From the NCBI GenBank assembly GCA_026785645.1, contig JAJAZM010000114.1, forward strand, positions 1 through 5,273: a stretch of DNA of 5,273 bases. The letters run 5' to 3'. Positions within the stretch are counted from its first letter, which is position 1. Each line of letters starts with the position of its first letter. The position numbers and the translations under genes are program-made. The DNA comes from Sphingomonas bacterium (GTDB taxonomy: Bacteria; Pseudomonadota; Alphaproteobacteria; Sphingomonadales; Sphingomonadaceae). The notes under the pieces were generated by a model, which saw nothing but the letters and a program-made list of their open reading frames with translations, was not told the DNA's origin and did no database searches. Shown in pieces: positions 1 to 4,896 of this stretch.

Positions 1-56
1 GCGTTGGTGCGCAGGGCGCGGGCGCGGCGGGTGAGTTCGGGGTCGATGCGGCGCAT
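1..56 (-). CDS. DUF559 endonuclease-domain protein, N-terminus only (partial)
   Basis: Only the first 18 codons lie in the window; the gene continues past the left edge. From the ATG at 56 the protein begins MRRIDPELTRRARALRTNA. The pattern of Arg-rich helix followed by RARALR-x-N resembles the start of DUF559 proteins, which have a Vsr/restriction-endonuclease-like fold and are common, often repeat-associated, small genes in sphingomonads. No catalytic residue is visible. There is no clear Shine-Dalgarno before this ATG. The same frame stays open upstream through the palindromic repeat, giving an alternative ATG at 128 preceded by AAGG at 8 bases, which would add 24 residues including the run WREAPIFAKLAKM. 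A GTA portal gene would be expected here, and this N-terminus does not look like one. The identity is inferred from a short stretch and is tentative. Confidence 0.45.
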   Translation of the reverse strand, partial: MRRIDPELTRRARALRTN

Positions 57-92
57 TTTCGCGAGTTTGGCGAAGATTGGCGCTTCGCGCCA

Positions 93-172
93 CCTCCCTC
101 CGCCGACATTCCATTGATGCAAGAGCATCAATTGAGCCTTTAGGTCGGCTACGCCGCTCCCTAAGAGGGAGG
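93..172. repeat. Nested palindromic repeat element between terL and the DUF559-like gene
   Basis: The spacer holds three nested inverted repeats. The outer arm CCTCCCTC (93-100) matches GAGGGAGG (165-172). The middle arm GCCGAC (102-107) matches GTCGGC (144-149). The inner perfect 8-bp arm ATTGATGC (113-120) matches GCATCAAT (125-132) around the loop AAGA. The geometry implies one long interrupted cruciform or RNA hairpin. It begins a few bases after the terL stop, so it could stabilise or end that transcript, but there is no T-run for an intrinsic terminator. The C/G-rich outer arms resemble the repeat inserted in terL at 735-768. It looks like a dispersed sphingomonad repeat; that it is multicopy is inference. 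Confidence 0.7.
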
Positions 173-177
173 GGAAT

Positions 178-1587
178 CTAGAATTGATGGACCCTCGGGA
201 TGCGGTCGGGTTTTAGCATTAGCTCGGTCAAGGCCCAAACCATCGCGTCGGCGCGGTCGGGGCTGGGGCCTTCGACGTCACCGCCGGCGATCATCCGCAG
301 CAACTCGGCTTCGAGCTCGGGCAGGTGGCCGTGGAGGCAGACCTTGTCGGCTTCGAACAGCATCGCGACGGGCTCGGCGCGGGCGGTCTTGCCCTGGACC
401 GCGGTGACCAGCTTGATCCTGAGCTGCGGGTCGGCGACGTGGAGCACCGCTTTGACCATGTTGCCGCCCTGGTTGCGCTCGGCCAGGATGAGCGGATTAG
501 CGTGCATCGCCGCCACGTCGGCGACGGCTTTGGCCCAGCGTTCGGGGGAGCAAGCGGTGACGCTGTGGTCGGCGAGGACGTGGCCGATGCCGTGATCGTC
601 GAGCGCGCAGGCGATGATCCCGCAGGTGCCGTCGCCCGAGGGCGGGTCGACGCCGATGACGATGCGGGTGATCCCTCGACTTCGCTCGGGACAAGCGGGG
701 GTTGGATCGGAATGAGCGGTTTTTGAGACAGGCCCTCCCCCTGCCCCTCCGGCAAGCGGAAGGGGAGTCATTCGTGCCCGCTCGAGCAACTCGACGGACC
801 ACAAGGCGCCGGGGGAGTCGGTGAGGAGTTTGCCTTCGATCTCCTGCGCGCCGAGGCGGGTGTTGGCGTAGAGCTGGTCGATCGCGGCGATGAAGGCGGG
901 CGGAAGATGCGGGTTGGCGTGGGTCGAGCCGCCGGTGACGATGGTGTCGGGCTGGGCCATGATCCGGCTGAGCACCGGGCCGGGCCGAGGGGTGGTGGTG
1001 ATCAGCGAGCGGGGTCGATCGCCGAGGCGAAGCCCGAGCTGGAGCATGTCCCAGCAATGTTCGGGCTGCTCCCACTTGGCGAGTTCGTCGCACCAGGCGA
1101 GGTGATGTTCGGGGCCGCGCAACGCCTCGGGCGAGGCCCCGGAGAACAACACCGCTTCCGAGCCGCCGGTGAATTTGAGCAAGCGGCGGCTGGGCCACCA
1201 GCCGGCGATGTGCGGGGCGGCGACGGCGAGCAGCCCGCTATTGCCCTCGATCATCACCCGCCGGGCATCGTCGAGCGTGGCCCCGACCAGCGCGATCAGC
1301 AGCCGATCATTGGCGCCGCGCGCGGCCTCGACCGCGGCGGTGATCCACTGCGCGCCGGCCAGCGTCTTGCCGAAACCGCGCCCGGCGAGGATCACCCAGC
1401 TGCGCCACTGATCGGCGGGCGGCGGGCATTGTCCGTCATGCGCCCAGCTCGGCCAGTCGCGATCGAGCGACGCACGCGCATCGGGGCCAAGCGACTGAAC
1501 CGCGACATGACGCCATTCGGGCGGGAGCGTGAGCAGATGATCGACGAGGTTGGTGGCGCGGGGAAGGATCGGCCTATTCGTCGGCAC
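178..1587 (-). CDS. terL: GTA-type terminase large subunit (packaging ATPase/nuclease) with an in-frame repeat insertion
   Basis: This is the motor that pumps DNA into phage-like heads and cuts it. The N-terminal ATPase domain shows Walker A GRGFGKT (69-75), Walker B LAWCDE (163-168, D167/E168) and the coupling motif TTTPRP (197-202). The C-terminal RNase H-like nuclease domain shows the three expected acidic positions: D314 in IGVDPPSG, E371 in LAERNQGG and D447 (or D444) in DRADAMVWAL. The stretches VMIEGNSGLLAV, SPEALRGPEH and WDMLQLGLRLGDRPR are typical of Rhodobacter-type GTA terminases. At 469 aa it is longer than usual, partly because residues about 274-305 are repeat-derived extra sequence between the two domains. 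The start is a GTG that overlaps the end of terS by 14 bases, with no strong Shine-Dalgarno, so translational coupling is likely. All motifs are intact, so it need not be a pseudogene. Confidence 0.93.
   Translation of the reverse strand: MPTNRPILPRATNLVDHLLTLPPEWRHVAVQSLGPDARASLDRDWPSWAHDGQCPPPADQWRSWVILAGRGFGKTLAGAQWITAAVEAARGANDRLLIALVGATLDDARRVMIEGNSGLLAVAAPHIAGWWPSRRLLKFTGGSEAVLFSGASPEALRGPEHHLAWCDELAKWEQPEHCWDMLQLGLRLGDRPRSLITTTPRPGPVLSRIMAQPDTIVTGGSTHANPHLPPAFIAAIDQLYANTRLGAQEIEGKLLTDSPGALWSVELLERARMTPLPLAGGAGGGPVSKTAHSDPTPACPERSRGITRIVIGVDPPSGDGTCGIIACALDDHGIGHVLADHSVTACSPERWAKAVADVAAMHANPLILAERNQGGNMVKAVLHVADPQLRIKLVTAVQGKTARAEPVAMLFEADKVCLHGHLPELEAELLRMIAGGDVEGPSPDRADAMVWALTELMLKPDRIPRVHQF
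672..695 (-). repeat. Short imperfect palindrome inside terL (encodes CPERSRG)
   Basis: Read on the minus strand, this is the CTTGTCCCGAGCGAAGTCGA-type element: TCCCGA pairs with a TC…GGGA arm carrying a two-base bulge, around the loop GCGAAG. Such elements are familiar dispersed intergenic palindromes in sphingomonads. Here it lies inside the terminase reading frame and contributes residues of the run ACPERSRG (298-305), immediately before the nuclease-domain strand ITRIVIGVD. It is one of two repeat pieces that make up the extra segment of the protein. Copy number elsewhere in the genome cannot be seen from this window. Confidence 0.7.
735..768 (-). repeat. C/G-rich palindromic repeat inside terL (encodes TPLPLAGGAGGG)
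   Basis: On the plus strand the core is CCCC-TCCG (744-751) and CGGA-A-GGGG (757-765) flanking a GCAAG-type loop, an almost perfect hairpin, followed by further C-runs (735-741). On the coding strand it supplies residues about 274-285 of the terminase, a Pro/Gly-rich run unlike anything else in the protein. Its resemblance to the C/G-rich outer arms of the element at 93-172 suggests related repeats hitting both the inside and the end of the same gene. Confidence 0.65.
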
Positions 1588-2119
1588 GAATGGCGCCGAT
1601 GTCGAGCAAGGCGTCTTCGGGCCGGGCGCCCGACAGGCGAAGCTGTTCGATCGCGTCGAGTTTGCGGAGGATCGAATCGCGCACCTCGTCGAGCGGCCGC
1701 ACCTGGCGCGACAAAGCGGCGGCCGGCTGACCCTGATGGCGGCGATGCAGGGCGAGCAGGTGGATCGCCTCGCGCATCGTCATCTGCTTGAACGGCGCGT
1801 CGGGATCGACCTCGAAATTCTCGACCATCGACGAGGCGTGGCGGACCAATTCCATCTCCAGCCGGGCATAGCCCTGATCGAGCGCGGCCTGCCATTTGCG
1901 CGCGAACGCCGGATCGCAACGCCGATGATTGTAGGCGGTGTTGGCGGAAAATCCCGCTGCGGCGGCCGATGCGGCGACGTTGCAACTGGCGGCGAGGTGA
2001 TTGAGAAACAACGCCTCGGCCTCATCGCTCCACCAGGCGCCATTGATCCTGATCCGCTGCGGCCCGTCCTTGTGACTGGCGCGAAGCCGCGTGCCCTTGG
2101 GACCAGCGCCTTTGCCCAT
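1574..2119 (-). CDS. terS: Terminase small subunit-like protein with N-terminal helix-turn-helix
   Basis: This 181-aa protein is the likely partner that recognises DNA and recruits and stimulates the large terminase encoded just downstream with a 14-base overlap. From the chosen ATG it starts MGKGAGPKGTRLRASHKDG, a basic tail. A putative helix-turn-helix follows at about residues 45-66 (CNVAASAAAAGFSANTAYNH) with the adjoining DPAFARKW, the arrangement seen in many small terminases. The rest (about 77-181) is predicted largely helical, suitable for oligomerisation. Three in-frame starts exist: TTG at 2158 (overlapping the preceding CAP gene), ATG at 2137 and ATG at 2119. I prefer 2119 because the basic MGKGAGPKG start looks natural and a weak GGGCG lies about 8 bases upstream, but 2137 is possible. 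The function is inferred from the fold and position next to terL. Confidence 0.8.
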   Translation of the reverse strand: MGKGAGPKGTRLRASHKDGPQRIRINGAWWSDEAEALFLNHLAASCNVAASAAAAGFSANTAYNHRRCDPAFARKWQAALDQGYARLEMELVRHASSMVENFEVDPDAPFKQMTMREAIHLLALHRRHQGQPAAALSRQVRPLDEVRDSILRKLDAIEQLRLSGARPEDALLDIGAIRADE

Positions 2120-2142
2120 GTTCGTTCGCCCGACCATGGCGA

Positions 2143-2748
2143 TCAAGCAGCAGTGCAAATCCTATTAGTCAAGCAAAATGTGCCTATTTGGTTATCTGAT
2201 GTTCGAGGCTCCGCTCGGCGGCCAAGCATGACCCCGTCGACATTGCCCGACGGCGCATAGCGGCAGACCAGCACGTCATGTTGCGGCGAGCTGGCGATCG
2301 CGCAGCCCAGCCGGGTGGTGCCCGGCCAGATCATCTGGGTGTAATGACCGACCTCGGCCCAGTTGCCGGTGCGGCTGTTGGCGGGGAAGCGGCCGGGGCG
2401 GAAATGGCGGCGTTCGATTGCCCAACTGCCGACCATCGCGGACAAGGTATAGTCCCCGCGGGTGCCGATCCACAGATTCTCGCCCTGCCCCGGGCGCTGC
2501 TGGCGGGACGAGTGGCGCAGGCGACCAAGCTGCGCGAGGGTGGCGGCATGGACAAAAGCGGACGATGCAAGCGTCGGATCCCATGCCAGCAGCGGCGATC
2601 CGACGGCGGCGCGCTCGCGGTTATGGGCAGCGAGCAAGGGGGCGAGGATCCGGGTGTAAGCGATCGGCGACGGGGCCTGACCGACCGGCGCAATCGAGCA
2701 AGCGGCGGTGGCGGCGAGCAGCAGCGAGATTGACCATCCGCGCATCAT
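2143..2748 (-). CDS. Secreted CAP (SCP/PR-1) domain protein, probable lipoprotein
   Basis: This 201-aa protein begins with a short signal sequence, MMRGWSISLLLAATAAC. Cys17 sits in a weak lipobox (TAAC), so it is probably a lipoprotein of the periplasm or outer membrane. The CAP domain spans about residues 34-172: AAHNRER (40-46), the GENLW motif (89-93), the signature GHYTQMIW (134-141) and the second signature VCRYAPSGNVDG (161-172). Likely cavity residues are H79, E90, E112 or E132, and H135. The family is linked to the cell envelope, but its bacterial biochemical role is not settled. The gene lies 32 bp after the epimerase on the same strand and may be co-transcribed with it. No good Shine-Dalgarno is visible; TATAAG 6 bases before the ATG could serve a leaderless transcript, which is speculative. 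Residues 177-201 form a tail outside the domain, encoded by an AT-rich stretch that may double as the terminase regulatory region. Confidence 0.87.
   Translation of the reverse strand: MMRGWSISLLLAATAACSIAPVGQAPSPIAYTRILAPLLAAHNRERAAVGSPLLAWDPTLASSAFVHAATLAQLGRLRHSSRQQRPGQGENLWIGTRGDYTLSAMVGSWAIERRHFRPGRFPANSRTGNWAEVGHYTQMIWPGTTRLGCAIASSPQHDVLVCRYAPSGNVDGVMLGRRAEPRTSDNQIGTFCLTNRICTAA
2155..2200 (-). promoter_or_regulatory. AT-rich segment with 22-bp direct repeat upstream of terS (candidate control region)
   Basis: By direct count this 46-base stretch has 16 G/C (about 35%), against clearly GC-rich flanks. On the minus strand it carries two similar half-sites 22 bases apart: AATAGG-CAC-ATTTTGC (2188-2173) and AATAGG-ATTTGC (2166-2155). 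Two turns of the helix would place both on the same face of the DNA. It lies inside the last codons of the CAP gene and ends 18-36 bases before the candidate terS ATGs. A TTGACT hexamer (2172-2167) is present, but I could not pair it with a convincing -10. A role as the promoter or activator site of the packaging genes is inference. Confidence 0.35.
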
Positions 2749-2780
2749 CGAGCGCTTATACGCCAGTCACGCGGCCGATA

Positions 2781-3815
2781 TCAGCCGTCGTCGCTCGACC
2801 GACCGAGATAATAAGGCAGGGCGGCGCGCAGGCCGGCGGCGAGGTCGAAGCCCGGGCGATAGCCGAGGCGATCGCGCGCCTTGGAGATGTCGGCCTGCGA
2901 ATGGCGCGCGTCGCCGGAGCGGAAGTCGGCATAAGCCGGATCGCGGGCATAATGCAGCTGATGCTCGCCAAGCCCGTCGCGGAGCAGCCCGAACAACTGG
3001 TTGAGGCTGGTCCGTTCCCCCACCGCGACATTGTAGATTTCGCCCTGTGCGTCGTCGGGCGCAAGCGCGGCGAGGATATTGGCCTGGACCGCATTGGCAA
3101 TGTAGCAAAAATCGCGGCTGGTCTCGCCATCGCCGTTGATCTGCACCACGTCGTCGGCGAGCATTGCAGCGGTCCATTTGGGGATCACCGCGGCGTAGGC
3201 GCCGTCGGGGTCCTGGCGCGGCCCGAACACGTTGAAATAGCGCAGTCCGGTGGCGCGATAGCCGTAGGACTGGGCGTATACCCCGGCATAAATCTCGTCG
3301 ATCAATTTGGTCGCGGCATAAGGCGACAAGGCGCGGCCGATGCGATCCTCGCGCTTGGGCAGGTTGGGATCGTCGCCGTAGGTCGAACTCGACGCGGCAT
3401 AGATGAAGCGTCCGACACCGGCACGGCGTGCGGCGTCGAGCAGATTGAGGAAGCCGGTGACATTGCTGTCGTGACTGGCCAGCGGTTCGGCCATCGAACG
3501 CGGCACCGAGCCCAGCGCGGCCTGGTGGAGGACGACATCGACCCCGGCGACGATCGTGTCGGAAAGGTCGCGGTCACGGACATCACCGGTAACCATCGTG
3601 AAGCGATCCGCAGCGCCCGGCACCGCGGCCACCGCAGCGTCGAGATTGCGCTGATAGCCGGTCGAAAAATTGTCCAGCCCGACGACCCGCTGCCCGTGGC
3701 GAAGCAAAGTTTCGACCAGATTGGAGCCGATGAACCCCGCCGCACCTGTCACCAGCCACGTCGACGACGTCGCGCCGAGCATGTTCGCGACCTTGTCTTC
3801 GCCCTGGTCCGTCAT
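2781..3815 (-). CDS. wbpP: UDP-N-acetylglucosamine 4-epimerase, WbpP/TviC type
   Basis: This extended short-chain dehydrogenase interconverts UDP-GlcNAc and UDP-GalNAc (or their uronic acids) in the cytoplasm, supplying precursors for O-antigen or capsule. Numbering from the TTG just before the ATG, the Rossmann motif TGAAGFIGS is at 24-32, D49 in GLDNFSTG contacts NAD, and the catalytic set is S143-S145 in AASSSTYGD, Y167 and K171 in SPYAATK. The stretches HQAALGSVPRS, LRYFNVFGPRQDPDGAYAA and INGDGETSRDFCYI are near-identical to WbpP-type epimerases. They separate it from GalE, dTDP-glucose dehydratases and UDP-glucuronate epimerases. At 344 aa it is full length. The ATG at 3815 is chosen because GGTGAG lies 5 bases upstream. 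No other sugar gene is visible beside it, so which polysaccharide it serves is unknown. Confidence 0.93.
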   Translation of the reverse strand: MTDQGEDKVANMLGATSSTWLVTGAAGFIGSNLVETLLRHGQRVVGLDNFSTGYQRNLDAAVAAVPGAADRFTMVTGDVRDRDLSDTIVAGVDVVLHQAALGSVPRSMAEPLASHDSNVTGFLNLLDAARRAGVGRFIYAASSSTYGDDPNLPKREDRIGRALSPYAATKLIDEIYAGVYAQSYGYRATGLRYFNVFGPRQDPDGAYAAVIPKWTAAMLADDVVQINGDGETSRDFCYIANAVQANILAALAPDDAQGEIYNVAVGERTSLNQLFGLLRDGLGEHQLHYARDPAYADFRSGDARHSQADISKARDRLGYRPGFDLAAGLRAALPYYLGRSSDDG

Positions 3816-3820
3816 CAAGT

Positions 3821-3826
3821 CTCACC
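3821..3826 (-). promoter_or_regulatory. Ribosome-binding site of the epimerase gene
   Basis: On the minus strand GGTGAG stands 5 bases before the ATG at 3815. This favours that ATG over the TTG directly before it and over the internal ATG at 3782. Confidence 0.6.
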
Positions 3827-3846
3827 ATTTTTCCGAGCAGGCGCCA

Positions 3847-3874
3847 TTCATAGGGCCACACGGGCTCCGCGCAA
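3847..3874 (-). promoter_or_regulatory. Weak candidate promoter for the epimerase gene
   Basis: The divergent 127-bp spacer between the epimerase and the nitronate monooxygenase must hold promoters for both directions. On the minus strand TTGCGC (3874-3869) and TATGAA (3852-3847) are separated by 16 bases and would start transcription about 25 bases before the ATG. The match to consensus is modest (3/6 and 4/6). I found no convincing plus-strand promoter in the same spacer. Confidence 0.25.
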
Positions 3875-3923
3875 TCCGTTGCGTTTCGCCACTCGCGCAT
3901 CGTCCCCGGGCCGGTTAAGCAGA

Positions 3924-3941
3924 GCTCCTGCATCGAGGAGC
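3924..3941 (+). promoter_or_regulatory. Hairpin enclosing the ribosome-binding site of the nitronate monooxygenase gene
   Basis: GCTCCT (3924-3929) is exactly complementary to AGGAGC (3936-3941) across the loop GCATCG. The Shine-Dalgarno GAGGAG (3935-3940), 5 bases before the ATG at 3946, lies almost wholly in the 3' arm. In the mRNA this stem would mask the ribosome-binding site. Whether it is regulatory or just chance complementarity to a strong Shine-Dalgarno cannot be decided from one sequence. Confidence 0.45.
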
Positions 3942-3945
3942 AACC

Positions 3946-4896
3946 ATGTCCCTTCCCGCCATTTTCGACACGATTCGGCTGCCGGTCATTGCCGCGCCCT
4001 TGTTCATCATTTCGCACCCCGCGCTGGTGATCGCGCAATGCAAGGCGGGCGTGGTCGGAAGCTTCCCGGCATTGAACGCCCGGCCGCAGAGCCAGCTCGA
4101 CGAGTGGATCCACCAGATCACCGAGGAACTGGCGGCGTGGGACCGCGACCACCCCGACACGCCGGCGGCACCGTTTGCAGTCAACCAGATCGTCCATCGA
4201 TCGAATGACCGGCTTGAAGACGACATTTTGACCTGCGCCAAATGGAAGGTCCCGATCACCATCACCTCGCTTGGCGCACGGACCGAATTGAACGAGGCGG
4301 TGCACGGCTGGGGCGGGATCACCTTGCACGACATCATCGACGACCGCTTTGCCCGCAAGGCGGTCGAAAAAGGCGCCGACGGGCTGATCGCGGTCGCCAC
4401 CGGCGCGGGCGGGCATGCCGGCAGATGGTCGCCGTTCGCGCTGGTCCAGGAAATCCGCCAATGGTTCGACGGGCCGCTCGCGCTGTCGGGGGCGATCGCC
4501 AGTGGCGGCGCGGTGCTTGCGGCGCAGGCCATGGGCGCCGATTTGGCCTATATCGGAAGCCCGTTCATCGCCACCGACGAGGCGCGCGCCGAAGACGATT
4601 ACAAGCAGGGCATCGTCGACGGCGGCGGGGCGGACATCATCAATTCCAACCTGTTCACCGGGATCAACGGCAATTATTTGCGCGCATCGATCGCCGCCTC
4701 CGGGCTCGACCCCGACAATCTGCCCGAAGCCGGCCCCGAAGCGATGAACTTCCAGTCGTCGACCGGAGCCAAGGCATGGCGCGACATCTGGGGATCAGGC
4801 CAGGGCATCGGGGTGATCGACAAGGTCGTCCCAACTGCCGACTATGTCGCTCGGCTGGGCCGTGAATATGATGCGGCGAAGGCGCGCTTGCGGTGA
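3946..4896 (+). CDS. Nitronate monooxygenase family FMN protein
   Basis: This 316-aa TIM-barrel flavoprotein belongs to the nitronate monooxygenase/2-nitropropane dioxygenase family, whose characterised members use FMN and O2 to oxidise toxic nitronates such as propionate 3-nitronate. Visible family features are the N-terminal LPVIAAPLFIIS (12-23), GVVGSFPALNAR (35-46), the phosphate-binding loop GAGGHAG (153-159) with H157, LSGAIASGGAVLAAQAMGAD (180-199), and YIGSPFIATDEA (202-213). The length is normal for the smaller class. The start is well supported by GAGGAG 5 bases upstream. FabK-type enoyl reductases and other members share the fold, so the substrate is not certain. It is divergent from the epimerase and overlaps the downstream peptidase gene by 4 bases, which points to a two-gene unit with no obvious shared pathway. 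Confidence 0.88.
   Translation: MSLPAIFDTIRLPVIAAPLFIISHPALVIAQCKAGVVGSFPALNARPQSQLDEWIHQITEELAAWDRDHPDTPAAPFAVNQIVHRSNDRLEDDILTCAKWKVPITITSLGARTELNEAVHGWGGITLHDIIDDRFARKAVEKGADGLIAVATGAGGHAGRWSPFALVQEIRQWFDGPLALSGAIASGGAVLAAQAMGADLAYIGSPFIATDEARAEDDYKQGIVDGGGADIINSNLFTGINGNYLRASIAASGLDPDNLPEAGPEAMNFQSSTGAKAWRDIWGSGQGIGVIDKVVPTADYVARLGREYDAAKARLR

Noticed and set aside
93..172. Intrinsic terminator after terL
   Set aside because: The stems are strong but long, nested and interrupted, and no T-run follows on the minus strand. It is better described as a repeat element.
497..1198. Second minus-strand frame of 233 codons overlapping terL, considered as a frameshift product
   Set aside because: It is strongly Arg/Pro-rich, shares only coding DNA with terL in another frame, and terL itself is uninterrupted, so no frameshift is needed.
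178..1587. terL as a pseudogene because of the repeat insertion
   Set aside because: The insertion keeps the frame, and Walker A, Walker B, the coupling motif and all three nuclease acidic positions are present.
907..1791. Plus-strand open frame of 294 codons opposite the terminase genes
   Set aside because: It is a shadow of terL and terS, with low-complexity composition and no recognisable domain; the minus strand shows intact terminase motifs.
2418..4208. Long plus-strand open frame of 596 codons
   Set aside because: It runs antisense to the CAP gene and epimerase and crosses the divergent spacer into the nitronate monooxygenase. Its product is Arg/Gly/Ala-rich with no family resemblance, while the opposite strand encodes clear motifs. 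It is a by-product of high GC content.
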